Positions 1 through 13,099 of a stretch of DNA of 64,000 bases are shown piece after piece. The stretch is taken from assembly GCA_948567375.1 (NCBI GenBank), contig OX419756.1, forward strand, positions 73,510,552 through 73,574,551. The letters are read 5' to 3'. The position numbers and the translations under genes are program-made. The DNA comes from Lunularia cruciata (lineage: Eukaryota; Streptophyta; Marchantiopsida; Lunulariales; Lunulariaceae). Positions within the stretch are counted from its first letter, which is position 1; every line of letters begins with the position of its first letter. The notes beneath the pieces were generated by a model. The model made no database searches. It saw only the letters and a program-made list of their open reading frames with translations, and was not told the DNA's origin.

Positions 1-159
1 AACCTACTCTAACACAATTTACGCGAGCAGGTAGACAAGTCTTCACAGTGACCACATCACCTCGATTTCAAGGCTCCACGTCACGTAAAGAGGAAACTCT
101 ACTCATCAGCTGGAACATGTTCGCTCGCATTGAACATTTTAAATCGAGAGCCCGGGAAA

Positions 160-1266
160 TCACTCGGAGGCAGCAGGCTTCCTCAAAAGAAGAAGATGCA
201 TCGGAGTGAATATACCTGTCTCACCACCCTGGGTAAGAAACGCGGCAGTTTTGAACAACATTTCATGCACATCCACAACGCCTTGTGGTGCGATGCCCAG
301 GAATGTCAAAAAGGCAATGACCAAGTGGTTTCTGTACCATGCTATCCGCCCCATTTTCAATCGTTTCCACCACGGAGATGCAGGTGGCAGGGCCAGATCC
401 AGATTCTGTAGAACCTCAAACCCGACTTCCTTCGCAATCTCTTCAATCTGCGTGTGACTCCTAAGCCCCGGCAGCGCGTTGCCAATCTCAATCCCGTGGA
501 TGATTTCCAGGTGCTCCTTATTGTCAGCACTGTACTTGGGAGTGGTCACCCATTCATAAGTCACGTACAGCTGTCCCGGCTTCAGGACACGGTGGATCTC
601 GGCGTATACCTCGCTCAACGCCGGGGCATGGCATGTCGCTTCAATGGAGTAAGCGGCATCAAAGCTATTATCTGGAAAAGGCATGTGTAAGAAATCTCCG
701 CAAACTACCTCACACTGCTGATCTAAACCAGCCTTCTTGTTGTGACTGCGGGCTCGAGCAACCTGGTAGTCATTGATCGTTATTCCAACCACGTGAGATA
801 GGGAATGTTGTGCTATTGCTCGCATGGGACCACCGACTCCGCAGCCCGCGTCCAATACCTTCATGTCCGGCTTCAGATTCAGGAGCTCAGACACCTTCAC
901 CTCGTGCAACCTAGTAGCCTCGCGATGAGACTTCCCAGAGACATCCGGGGAGAAATGAAAACTCTGTCCCCATCCCCACTCGTAAATGTCAGTCACCAGA
1001 TTATAGAATGTATCAACAAGCTTAGGCACATTGTCTGTCTTCTCAATCTCCTTTGGCTTCTCGAAAAAAGTTGCGTACTCTTTATAGTTATCTGCCACTT
1101 GTTCACGGCCGAGAGAACCCCCGCCGAGCTCCACCGCTCTCTTTCCCTGTTGCTCCGCTGGCACTGAAAATACAACGTAATACACCACCACTGCAACGAC
1201 CCCTGCCAATCCCACAGCTCCCCATGCCATCCATGGCATCCCGGCCGTGGCTTCGAGGACCTCCAT
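160..1266 (-). CDS. SMT2: Sterol 24-C-methyltransferase, SMT2 type
   Basis: This enzyme transfers a methyl group from S-adenosylmethionine to the C-24 side chain of 24-methylene sterols, giving 24-ethyl sterols such as sitosterol; it acts at the endoplasmic reticulum. The 368-residue ORF is uninterrupted. Residues 12-34 form a hydrophobic membrane anchor. The family signature YEWGWGQSFHFSP is at 95-107, the SAM-binding motif LDAGCGVGGP at 138-147, and the sterol-binding acidic motif IEATCHAP at 208-215. The YEWVTT segment near 237-242 and the following ALPGLRS segment are typical of SMT2; SMT1 has a different sequence there. Arabidopsis SMT2 and SMT3 are also intronless, which fits. The ATG at 1266 gives the usual N-terminus and length. 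It is the only intact cellular gene in the window. Any 3' UTR or poly(A) signal falls within the first 159 bases or outside the window; I see no AATAAA there. Confidence 0.94.
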   Translation of the reverse strand: MEVLEATAGMPWMAWGAVGLAGVVAVVVYYVVFSVPAEQQGKRAVELGGGSLGREQVADNYKEYATFFEKPKEIEKTDNVPKLVDTFYNLVTDIYEWGWGQSFHFSPDVSGKSHREATRLHEVKVSELLNLKPDMKVLDAGCGVGGPMRAIAQHSLSHVVGITINDYQVARARSHNKKAGLDQQCEVVCGDFLHMPFPDNSFDAAYSIEATCHAPALSEVYAEIHRVLKPGQLYVTYEWVTTPKYSADNKEHLEIIHGIEIGNALPGLRSHTQIEEIAKEVGFEVLQNLDLALPPASPWWKRLKMGRIAWYRNHLVIAFLTFLGIAPQGVVDVHEMLFKTAAFLTQGGETGIFTPMHLLLLRKPAASE

Positions 1267-2110
1267 TACCTCCAGTCAAAGAAGCCCTCTATTTCTCCTC
1301 GCTAAATCTTCCAAAACTGAAGGTTCCCTCTCTCTTCCCCTCTACGTACCGATCTCTATCGATTAGACAGACCTTGGCAATGGGCTGAGACCTCTCTGGG
1401 AACCTACAGTGATTCTCGGTCAAGAGCAAATGTGTCTCGCTTTTCTTCTTCTTCGTCCGTACTTCGCGTACTAAGTCCCTTCCTCCCTTGCTCAAGCAAG
1501 TCCCGTCCCTGCCCTTGAATGTCACCACACAAGCAGCAAGGAAGGAGAACAACTGCGCTCCTCGTCGGAACTATGTGTAAACACAACCCGTCTAATCCCA
1601 CCCCGCCCTTCCCTTCCCGTCTAATCTGGGTACGAGCCAGCCAAACCCACCCCACAGCCGGCACTAAACGAAGACTCCTCTCTCATACAATTTCCCCTTC
1701 CTCCTTCAGCTGCTCTTCTGTTCCATGAGCACAGAAGAAGCTCTTCACACCTCACCGCCCGCGCGATGCCGCCGCGATCGACAAGAGCTACAGAAAACTC
1801 CTCCTCCTCTTCCTCCTTCCCCCTCACTCCCTCCCTCGCTAGCAGCTGGAGCAGAACCCCCAACAACCACGCACACTGCTGGTTTGCTCTCACGCTCACA
1901 GGTTCCTCCTCTCTCTGCGAGGTGAGAGGAGCGAGCGAACTAACGAACAATTCCCCCGCTGCGCAAGTCACGAATATTTGCGTGGTTTCTCGTGACTGGT
2001 CTTCCGTCTCGATTTTCTCGCCAATCAGCATGTTAATGTCGCGCTTGCTCATACCTGTGCAAGGTGCCTGGAAGGCTGACCACCAGGCGCAACCGGCTTA
2101 AATAGTCAGG
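1267..2110 (-). promoter_or_regulatory. Probable 5' UTR and promoter of SMT2
   Basis: Read on the minus strand, the 800 bases upstream of the SMT2 start are strongly purine-rich (GA tracts), more GC-rich than the DNA beyond 2.1 kb. A TATTTAA box lies at 2104-2098. If it is the TATA element, transcription would start near 2070 and leave a leader of about 800 bases, which might hold an intron. An ATG at 2052 would then open a 143-codon upstream frame; its composition mirrors the GA-rich leader and it resembles no protein family I know. The promoter role is inferred from position and composition only. Confidence 0.35.
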
Positions 2111-5100
2111 ACAGGTTAGGGCGAATTCAGATGTTTGCAGAATCTCTTGGCGACTGTCCCTTTGGTCTCGATCTCGCATGCAAACACCATGCTACTCCGA
2201 GACTGTGTCCCAGTTGCTCAAACCTCTGCTGAACTGCTACTGTAGCAGAGAGTTGCTTATACTTGGATCACCAAGACTGCACAGTCGCGCCTAGCTACGT
2301 GGAAAACGCGGTACTTATTTCACGCAACGAGAGTTTTCAGGCATCGATGAATAAAAGCTTCACATATAGACGAGTTAAAGATTATATAGACGATTATAAC
2401 GGTGAACTCATGTCGACTTGTGAAAGATTTTAGCTTCGAAATTATTTTAACGATTGTAAGGTAACATTGTATACCACTATGATCGTTTATAGGTATGGCC
2501 CAGATCATCAGTTATAATCAAATCGATTATGATCGTCTAATACATAGATCTTACATATTGCTCCGGTCACTTCAGGACCTTCCTTCCTTCCTGAACGTTA
2601 TGAAGTTACATACGCGTGAGATCTTGTATAAGTATTGTCTATTCCACGTACGTGAATAATTCGGTACAGGGAACCTTTCCACTTTCATTTATGTTTTTGT
2701 CTGTAGCAAAATGCGGAAGATGCCCGCTTTCACTTAGCCCTTGAGGAGAACTTGACGGGACCATGTGTCTATATATTTGGTTGGAATGATAGTGTCCTTT
2801 CAGATGGAGAAGGATTTTCCATCTTGAAATTTCAGTTAGCAAGTTACAATCAGAATTAGAATTACTTAACCCCGAAACAAAACCCAAACGAACCACCGAG
2901 CAGGGAGGTAAACTGCCCCGCCACGTCAATAAGCATTTCGACAACGTTTTGAGGCGTAACCGCTGATAGCATGTTGGGGGTTGAGCCTGACCAGTATGTT
3001 GTCCCGTCTAGTGTGGCCTGCTTCCGGTTAAATTGATTATGTTGATGTGGAGATAATATAGTCCTGCGAGTTTGGGCAAAATAAAACTCTAGGCTGTGGA
3101 GAAAGCCGAACACTGGGCCCCACTGCTCCAAGCGGACCTTCGCTAAATACCGACGGCGCCAAAAGGATTAGTAAAGACGGGTCGCGACACCAGATTCCCA
3201 TTCATCAAAAAATTGAGGCTCCCGGCCGCGTCGCCAAAAGCTTCGCGACTTCGATGTAACGACGGCGCCAAAGCAGGCCAAGGAACCTCATCCAAAGGGC
3301 CAGTGTTGCAGGGGAGGGGGTACTCGACGGACAGTCCCGCCTTCCTTGAACGTCGCCACGTATCACGCTTTGAACACTTCCTTCCTGTCATTAGCAGTAG
3401 TCTACCAGATAGTAACTTTGACGCCAGGTCTGTAATTCCTATCCATTGGTTCCAAACAGTGCAGAGGCAATTCTGCTGGAAATCCTCATCTCATGTCGTA
3501 TATTCCGACGACCGGTTTCTACGCGCCGTCAAGTAATAGGTGTGACTCCCGGCGAGCTTGTACCTCCTAGCCTTTCGCCCCTCTCCTTGCCATTCCCTTT
3601 ACCTTACTCAACCTGACCAAACCTAAACCTAGGTATAACAACCCCACCATACTTCCGCCACACTCTCCATCCATCCATATTCTCTACTTATAGCCTACTG
3701 CATACCATGTTCCCCTGAATTGCTTCTCCCATATATATATATAGACGTCCGAACGATCCTAATTACGTCTGTTGAACATTTTGTCATCCACACATATATT
3801 CATATTCGAACTCCGAGATCTCAAACTTATCTGATGCTCACGCCTCTTTGTAAAACCGATGCGTGTAGCAAATATATGTTGTGTCAAATTATCACTTTTG
3901 CTTCTGTTTCGAGCAAAAATGTTTATTTGTCTGCTCGTAGAGTACTCTTCACCACGGTATCACGGTAGCGTTTTAGCTCCTTAACTATTTCCTGCAGAGA
4001 ATATGTCAGTGTACCCAAGGTCTTCTTTGAGGTCACAAGTTGTATGAATACGTACAGGGTATCCTCCTTTTTCCTGATCCCTTTCCCAGACGGATGCTAG
4101 TGAGTAGGGGAGAATATGAAGAAGATGCAAGTGCTGTAGGGGAGGAGTAGATTATTCTGTCCTCTCTTAAGTACCTACCACACCTACTAGAGTTGAAAAA
4201 GTTGCTACCGAAATCACAGTGAGCTCGAAACCACAGGTTCAACGTTGGGCAATGGTAACAAGTAACACCAAGTATTGATGCTGAAATGTCTGGTCGTCTA
4301 CATTAGTGAACTCTAACACGCATATATGGTCTATTGATTGTCACTGCAAAACTGCATGTACTTTTGACGCTTCTCGAGTTCAAGCATATTCTCTTAGGAT
4401 GCCATATAGGGCAGTCGATGTTTTTTTTTCTCTTCTAAGCTTCTTCAATCAACGAGATCTAACTTTTTGCATGAGGAGGAACTCTGTCTCCGCCAGTGTG
4501 TTCGAAACATCGAAGCCAACAACCATTTTGTTCTTTTAGTGCTACACACAAGATCTAATAGTCTAGGCGTTTCACTTTTATGCCTCCTTCCTTTCCTATG
4601 ATTTTATGCCGGTTCTTTATCGAGCATCCAGCTTTTCTCATGCACAAGTAACGAACGCCGGGAGGGTAACACAAAAGTAGTTTGTGTTTTGGACGAGAGT
4701 TATAGTTTACATGCTTCTGAAAAAGGCTATTACAGTCCCTTGGTCAGTATGATACTGAAGGTTCCTGATTTTCCCTTTGGATGATATGTTACTCTGTTAC
4801 TCTTGTATTCTTCTTCTTATGCATTTATTTTACGTGCATCTTTTGTGCATGTAAAGTACCTCGGCTGGCGAAACTTACATTGACTTGGTTTGTTAAAACA
4901 AGTGATAACTCGCACCCAAAAAGAACTTGACAGCCACATAGGCACATCTTACGCAGTCGGGTTGTTCAATCACTTAGTTGTGCAAATAGAATCACTCCCT
5001 ATATGGATGTTACGTAGTTTTCCGCGTCATCCTTTCACTGTTTTTACAGCCTTGAAAATAAAAAATGATTCCTCCTTTGTGACAATTCTCATGTGACTGT

Positions 5101-8100
5101 CACAGTGACTCGCTATGTTGCAGTTATGTTGGTGTTGGTTGCGCGAACTATTGTAGGATCCTCAGAGAAGGTTTGTACAGTTAAGGTTTGTGCAGTCAAC
5201 TTGAATCAATCAAGATTGTTGTTTACCGTCCAAGTGAAACATCCAACTGCCGGACGAAAAGAACAAAGCGTCAGATGTCTTTTCTATTGAATCGAAGATG
5301 GCGTGTGTCTTTCCCATTGAATAGGTGAAGAATTTCATCTGAGTTGAAAAAGAGAATTGACGAGCGTAGTTCTCGGAAGTATTCCATCCAATACAGACAG
5401 CACCTCCTCAAGCTACTTTCGGTGGGAGAGTGTGTGGGTTGTAATGTGGGCATGGAAGAAAACAGACAAATGTTTCATGGACGACGATTGAGATACACCC
5501 GTAGTCTAAACTTAGCCCACATCATATGCACGATGGTATGGTGCGATTTATGGGTCCGCCACATACCTAGGAGCTCTCCCTCTAAATCACTGGAGGCTGC
5601 CATCAACAACCATGCTGCAGTCTTCAGGTGTAAACAGCGCTTGCGCTTTTCCAGTCACCACTATTCAGGGACTAGAATATGACAGGTTCACTATTACTTG
5701 CATTCCTCGTGCGACTTCAACCAAATCTATAGCTGTGAGTCCCCGTTGATTCTAAGTTCATACAGCGGAGAGAAACAACTATAGTCCAGGATTGCATGGC
5801 CACCCTGAGAAGGTTCTATACCAGGTCACCAAGAGCGCCTTCACGATTATGCTTGGCGGGCGGGATCTCTTCTCCTCTGCAGGAAAGACATGCGATGGAG
5901 GTATTAATGCACGACTACAAGAGTTCTAGCGGCTTTTGTTGCACACAGAAGATCAGTACAGAACTGGTTTTGTTCAAAGTACACAAATTATAAATAAAAT
6001 CGAAACTGTTAGTAAACAAATATTGGTACACAAAAGCTATTAGTATACATATCCGTGGTTTATTTGACTATATTCACGTGCTCTCTCGACATTCGAACCT
6101 TGTAACCCATTTCGAAATGTTATGCAGTAGCATAAAGCTGAAATAAACGTTCCAGCAGACCTCCAAAACCTGAGCTTCTAATTGTTTGGCCTCAGTTGAG
6201 CAAGTACTGAAATTTCTCTAATTTGCTTTGCAACTACCTTATGTGGGTGGCCTCATTGTCCTAATGTGTAGAATCAGATAAGAACTTGAAGGTGAAACAT
6301 CAATGTTAAGTTTTTACTTCAAGTGGATCAGGTGAAGAATTTGTTACAAAGTATTAGAGAGAATTCCCCTCTGGATGTGAGAATATTATGAAGGAAGTTT
6401 ATCAAAATAAGTGTACTTCTCTCCCTCCAAAATATGGCAGTCTCATGTCTTCATGAACTTTGCACAATCATATCTGTATCACTGTTTTATTGAGACGGTT
6501 AGGTACTTACCCACGCCCATACGGTATCTCACTTAAAAAGAGAAAAGGATTAGCGGTAACGTGTATTGCTGATGCGGAAAGACACACGACGCATATGGAA
6601 AATTGGAGTGACAATTAAATTGTCAAAACTCTTCGCCCGTGTCACTTTATCATGTCCGATTGTAATTATGTTCTGTTCCTTGTGTTTGGGCACCGTGTGC
6701 TTGATTGAGATACTTGTGCAAACTTGTATGCAGGAGAAAAACACTTTTGGAATTCTAAAGCAAATATGGACCATAGAGCTCCCCACGCTTTACTTTGACT
6801 CCACTTAGCATAATATGTTGTTGTAGGACAACATGATAAAGTAAGATAATCAAGTGGAGATAGGGAAATCACAAATAAGAATTTTTTGAATACTCTTTAG
6901 AGTTTTTTTTATCAGAATATGTCTATCTATCAAATCTGTATTGGAACTCGTAAAAATGCTGAGTCTAAGTAATTAACAAAAGAATGCAAAAATTCATGGA
7001 ATGGACAAAGTTTCTAGAAATTATAGTGTAGTTCTTTACACACCCTCTAGATATTTTACGTGTGTAACGAACTTGTTTTCGCACCCAATAATTATCTTAT
7101 TGATCTCCTGTAAAAAGGTGTAAAAATATAGATTTTTGCACCATTGAAGCCCATTTTTTAATTTATACCACAAGGTAAAATCTCGTTACATTTGAGATCC
7201 ATTTCATGACTCAAAAAACAGATCAAGGAGTGCTTTCAGTTCCTAGAGAGATTTCCCAAACTATTACTTCCTCATTTTATGTCACTGCACAATACACGAA
7301 TTAAACAAGGTAAAAGAAATAGACCAGTCCGAATTTCTTGATCAACATGACATTTGAGGATTCCCTAATCTCCAACAAAAGGGTTTGCCGGCATACCCCG
7401 AGGAAAACAGTTGCATCTGCACAGAGTAGTACGGTTTATTTATGAACTGCAGAAAAAGACTTATCCGACCCATCTTTGGGACTTGGACTTGGCCCACTCC
7501 CAAGTTGGCACAAAGACTTAACATAACCCCTTGAAGCCTTGACGACTAATGTCACGTCAGTCCTACGTGGCGATGAATTTCACAAAAACACGTCGAATCG
7601 TTCCTAAAGTAGTCACTATAATACATAGATCTCTCCACCTAAAGTGGTCCATGAAAAGAACTTAAGAGATCCATCAAGAACATTGGCGGCCAGCACGAGC
7701 TCACTCTATGCCAACTATAACACATGAAATGCACACCGGACCACGTGGCACTAAAAGTCCGTTAAGACCTTTCGTCAAATATGGCAAATGGTGTGTTGAG
7801 TCTTTCCGTCTATAAACTGGTTGGGCATGGTAGAAGTGTGGTACGATGTACATCTGCCCCAACGAAAGAAGAATCTCCACACGCTACTTCTATCTCTTGC
7901 ACCTGAATATGACTGTCGTCGTCTGCGGCTGCACGGATAGAAGTATCTTCGCAGAATATACTCCTTCTTTTGTCACACTCACCGTGTCTATCTACCCATC
8001 CTTCGTGCTTCGACGAGAGACGTGCTCCCTAAACCCCAATGTTCGCATGGGTGAGTGACTTCATATTTCCATCGTTGAGTGAGTTAGCCACAAGGAGCCT

Positions 8101-11100
8101 TTCTTACACTCTAGTGTCAAAACAAACCGCTCAATAGTCGGTGACACCTAACACTTTCTTTTTGTCTTGAATTATTTGGTGCCCTTGATTGACTCACCTC
8201 GTTTCGCGTATCGTTTTTCTTTTATGTGTTTGGGATTTCTTTTCCCGACCAGCTATTTCTCCAGTTTGTTAAGGAGTTTATTGGTTTGTAAAAGAGGGTG
8301 AAATCGTAACACATTTATGCTGCTATGGTTTTGAGCTTAGTGAATTCAGAAGACATCTCAAAACAGACCTTACGTGATACCCAAAAGAAAATGCACGTTC
8401 TACAACCTTATTTCCATAGTTAAGGGTATATTTATATATCTAAAAATTATCTGCAGAGCACGTAAAGTTAACCCCGTCGCTTACTTCCTTTGTTTCGGTC
8501 ATACATTTTTACATTTTAGAGTTCAATTCAAAATTTTACATGTATGACTAATTACGACTAATTGACTTAGAATACTTAATCCTTATTTATGTTATTCTAT
8601 TCAAGGGTTGTCGAGATGTTCAAGATATGTCATACTGAATAAAATTAATAAAATAACTCTCTATCGGGTCTATCTACTGGCTAACCTCGTTCACTATCAA
8701 TCCAAATTCAAACATTTATGTAAGTTTCAGTTACCGGTTTCGTTGACTTAAAAATTTATAGAGAAACCGAGACCACGTGAGGGCTAGCAAGGCCAGTGTG
8801 ATTCTCTTCACCGAGAAGTTCCTTGATGTCCCCGAGAGATCAGGCCAAGTACAGCGGGTTATATTGGACTGCGGGACGGACGTTTCCTATTCTGAGGTGA
8901 AGGGAAACCCTTCTCTTACTCAAATATAGTAGTTTCTAATGAGTCAAGCATGTTTTGATCATGAGTTCATGGCGGTCAAACTGCATATCGTTTTTCAATT
9001 CGGGTATAGATTACATGTAAATTATCTTCCTTCCAAGCAGAAGATATGGGTTAGATTCCCATCATATGAATGGCTAAAGACATGGGCTAGATCCCCATTA
9101 TCCGCAGTGGCTAAAAGAATAACGAAGAGGACTCAACTGAAGGATAAGTATCACCTTCAGACCAAGCATGCAAATCAACAACCATTTCAATCATAAAATT
9201 ATTTATGCTGTACAGTTTCAGATAGCACAATGAACGCGTTGTTTCTATTGTTCTTTTACTAACTCACGGAAGCCAAAGTCCAAATATCTTTGGAATGACT
9301 CTCAACCAAAGCTCAGAGTAGCACTGGGAGTTCCTATCACCAACTCCTTGGCTATCGTTGCTAAAGACTATCCTAATTAATCCCTCGTACAACAACCAAA
9401 TCTCAATCGTTCTTTCTTTGAAGTTTGGCCCGTGCATCAAGATATTAACTTGTTTACACATTTTTTACTAGGGCTCAAAAACCTAAACAATACTCATTGC
9501 CCCCGATCCCTGACTTTTATAGAGCTCTTAAATAATAAAGAGATGCACGTAACTATTTATAACCATGTCCATATAAATAAATTTGGCATACTGCCAGCTT
9601 TATAAAATTGAAGTATTGCCAATTCATTTGCATCATATAAGTATCCACCTACAGATATTAATTGAACTTTGTAAGGATCTATGGAGCCGCCTCTTGATGC
9701 TCTTCGTCACTCGAGTAGGGAGAGATTTACTGTCGGGAGATCTTAGGAAGTTGAACTTGGAGAGGTGGCTTTAGGAAAGGTTGTAGAGGTGAATGAAAGA
9801 GCGTGATTTTGAAGGGGGAGGTTAGAATACACTAGAGGGAGAGGGGATTCTAGAGAGGAGCCGTGAATCGTCTCAATCGGGAGACCCTTCACCTATAATT
9901 CTTTATGGTAACATTTTGCATCATTGCAAAAAGTTGTGATGTTGATTGTGTTTGCAATGTTGTCCTTGATTCCTTCCAATGGTAAAGGCTTTGAGTTGCT
10001 ACAAAGATTCCTACTTAGAAATTTGATGAACCATCCCTGAAATGTAAAGAAGCTCCGACAAGAAATCCATCATTGATCGTATGCTCTATTATGTGCGTTA
10101 TTTTTGCTCATATGTTGGCCTAGCTTAGGAGAACTATGGACATGTTCTAGAAATGCATAATTGATGCCATATCTTGGGACGTTGTTCAACTTGGTAAGGA
10201 ATGTATATGAATATACACTATAAAGCGACACTTTGAAGCCTCTAAGTCCTTGTTGGTAATATGTATTATAGAACATCTTCAAGGCTGTTATGACGTAGAA
10301 TAAACCATTTTTCAACTGTAAAAGAGAACAACCCAAAGTTTCTCTGTCCGGTAGAAATCTATCATTCAATTGTTATATGTCTATTCCTAGATTGTCCATG
10401 TCATGATTTTCATTGGTATTATTTCTCTTGTTTGTGTTATTTGATAAGGTGGTGTGCCAGGACGTTCAAACCTTGGCCATTTTGAACTTAAGAAATAAAA
10501 CAAGCAGTCATGGACCATGTTAAATTCTCCACCAAAATACCATCCAGAGTCCTTCTAGAGGGAAATGGATTGGATCGACATATTTATCTTGTCCAGGAAG
10601 TAGCGAAGCTTAGATGGGCTATCAAGAGGCAAGAAGGTTGCCTCTTGATATTAAACTCCATACCTACTACGGTTTGGCTAGGAAGAGTTACTTCTATGTG
10701 AATATTAGAATTCTCATCTTCTTCCATAGGATGTTTGCTAAGACAAAGTGAGAGTGGAGACACTAAGATTGACTTGAACAATGAGTTCTTTAGGCGGAAC
10801 ACTTCGTGTCACTCGGCTCTTCTCCTTCTGATATTAGAAGTGCTCAACCCTGCCAATCTAATGCCTACTCTCTTGTCAATTTCTCTAGTCCAATCTTCAA
10901 GTGTCCCAAAAAAATGTTTACCTCCTTCCCTTAGTGGATATCTTTTGCTAAAGCTCTCTTTGCTTCTCCCATCTCTGATAAGTTTTCCTCCTAATATCCT
11001 TCTTAACAGACTTTGGAAAATTTTAAGACTAGGTCAAATACCATGTACTCATTTGTGTACTATTGTTGAGATTGAATGATTCTTGTTTGGCTAATCATTG

Positions 11101-11529
11101 AATCAAATAATTAAAGTAGATTCCACTTGAAAAAATTATATCTTGTGACTTTGAACAGTTTATAGGATGCTCCAAAGTTATTTTATCCCATAAGATGGTA
11201 TTTTTTGTACAGTCTTGATATTTTCAACATCTCCTATGCAATTTAAACCATTCTGCCAATTGTATGTAAAATTTTCAATTTAAACTATCTTTCCAATGTT
11301 ATGTAAATTGGATTTTGATTAGTGGCTATTATATATCCACTTGAACATCTATGAAAACACTATTAAAAATATTATCTTATCTTGTTGGTATAATTTTTCT
11401 AACATTAATGGAATATAGATTCCTCAATTTGAGTACCACATAGATCACCATTTTTGTATAGTAATTGGTGTACATTGTCTAAGGTATTAAGGTTTGTATC
11501 AATCATGAATGCATATATGCTCTATTATG
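2111..11529. other. Intergenic DNA, no gene recognised
   Basis: I find no credible coding sequence, RNA gene or intact repeat here. Open frames are at most 114 codons, lack recognisable motifs and sit in AT-rich DNA. Small GC-rich patches occur at about 3140-3560, where the string CGACGGCGCCAAA appears twice (near 3149 and 3262). The stretch from 9.9 to 11.4 kb becomes increasingly AT-rich toward the repeats on its right. Very old transposon debris could be present that I cannot recognise by eye. Confidence 0.5.
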
Positions 11530-12340
11530 ATTATTTAAAAAAATTATCTTTATAAAATTTAACCAAAAATTCTAAGTCAGTTATGATTAGCTAAACTTAG
11601 TCATAACCACTATATCATTGATAATAGTTTAAAGCACAACTTAGATTTCAGTGTCTTGACTTGATATGTATTTTCAATATTTAGCTTTGAGGAAAAAGTT
11701 GAGAACTCTTGGATCCACAAGTGTATTTGGTGCAAATTTTTACCTCTTCAAGTTTAGCTCATATGAATGAATCTATTGAATTTTGTTGTTGGGTCAAGTT
11801 AAGATCCCATGCTTATAAGAATTACTATTAAAATTAGAATTTATTTTCTTAGTAAATTTTATTAATTTAGTAATTATTAACTTGTATTTAACAAATTGAT
11901 CAATAAATAATTGTTAAATTTTTAATTTACAACTAATTTCTATCATTAAGTTCTTTAATGAGAAATGTCCTAAAACTTAGAGGTTCCTTGGTGTTAAAGC
12001 CTTTAAGGATCATAATCAAATTCAACTCTACATCTTCTTAGTCTTGAGTGCTCTACCTTAACAACCATTAGAGTTTCATCTTGAAAAGTGAGATAGATTG
12101 GCTTACATTTTCATTTTAGGTTCTATTGCCAAGAGTTCTTTAGAAGAAAAGAGAATGTTTTTCTTCTAACTCCATTTTAAGTAGAAAAAGGTTGTGAAAT
12201 CTTTCTCAAAAAGAACATTAGGAGAAGAAAAGTTTAAACTTACACTAAAAAACCTAGATTTTTTATGTACCTTGTATTTCATTATTATTATTTTGAGTGA
12301 AATTTTATATCTTATACACTTAAGGGTATGTGGCATTCTA
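11530..12340 (+). repeat. Ancient, AT-mutated family-A LTR and 5' leader
   Basis: Line-by-line comparison with the LTR at 15606-16297 and the leader after it shows the same order of blocks. These include the GTTAGCTAAAGTTAGTCATA-like block near 11590, TTTGGCTTTGGGGAAAGAGTTGAGAACTC near 11685 and the AACCATTAGAGTTTCATC block near 12065. The LTR end GGCTTACA falls at 12107. A decayed primer site follows (TTAGGTTCTATTGCC), then leader blocks to about 12340. Most differences from the young copies change G or C to A or T. The left boundary is uncertain. No gag follows, so this is a truncated relic. Confidence 0.62.
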
Positions 12341-13099
12341 GTGTGAACTTAATAATAGTAAAGATGGTAAGAATAGGTTTTTCTCTTGAGGATATGGTTC
12401 AAAAATGCCGAGAAATGAACAGAAGTATCCCAAAATTACAACCTGTTTATTATTTCCTATTTAACCTCCTAGGCATGAACTACCATTAGAAGAGTGTAGT
12501 GTCACCCACTATAGCATACTACAGAACATCACTTTCATTACAAATAAGTTCTAAATTAATCTTGAAGGTGATGGTTCACTTCACTCCAAATACCCTTCCA
12601 TCCCAACAACCTTGATTGCACAAATACATACTACCATGTATAACATAAATGGTTCACTTCACTCTAAAGGCATGATTGGAATGTTGTCTTATTGTTGATT
12701 AAATGCATGTACCTTTTGATTTTGTTTAATTCCAATGCTCCAAATTCAAATTTACTCCTCAATGCATAAGTTCACTCATTCAAATCCCGTAGCAATTTCA
12801 CATCTTGCTCAAGTGAAAATTCATTGCTTTATACTCTAGGACTTATGATCCTAGTATGAAATTCCTAACCGCTACTCACATGAACTTTCATCAACACTTA
12901 GAATGGAAAAGCATAGTTTGGCAAAGATCTTGAGGTTCTCTTTAATGAAAATCAAAAGCATGGAATCAACCTGAATGCCTTTGGGCCAAAGCCTTAAGTA
13001 TATATTTGCTTTATCCCAAAGGGATTACAAACCTAAGTGGATTACCCAAAAATCCTCTATTAATACCTACATCACATCATCATCCTAATACTATCTTAT
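12341..13099. other. AT-rich spacer, nothing recognised
   Basis: No coding frame or repeat could be supported. The segment follows the leader of the ancient family-A copy, but I can no longer align it with the young copies. Confidence 0.4.

Noticed and set aside
130-1388. Plus-strand frames opposite SMT2
   Set aside because: They are antisense shadows of a clearly coding minus-strand gene.
1621-2052. 143-codon minus-strand frame upstream of SMT2 as a separate gene
   Set aside because: Its composition follows the GA-rich leader, it has no recognisable motif and it lies in the expected 5' UTR. Kept only as a possible upstream frame.
3140-3290. Duplicated CGACGGCGCCAAA words as a regulatory repeat
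   Set aside because: There are only two copies with no further structure and no nearby gene start.
6085-6120. tRNA-like B-box word (CATTCGAACCT)
   Set aside because: No matching acceptor, D or anticodon arms could be built around it.
10735-11079. 114-codon plus-strand frame
   Set aside because: It is leucine/serine-rich with no motif, in AT-rich intergenic DNA, and unsupported by context.
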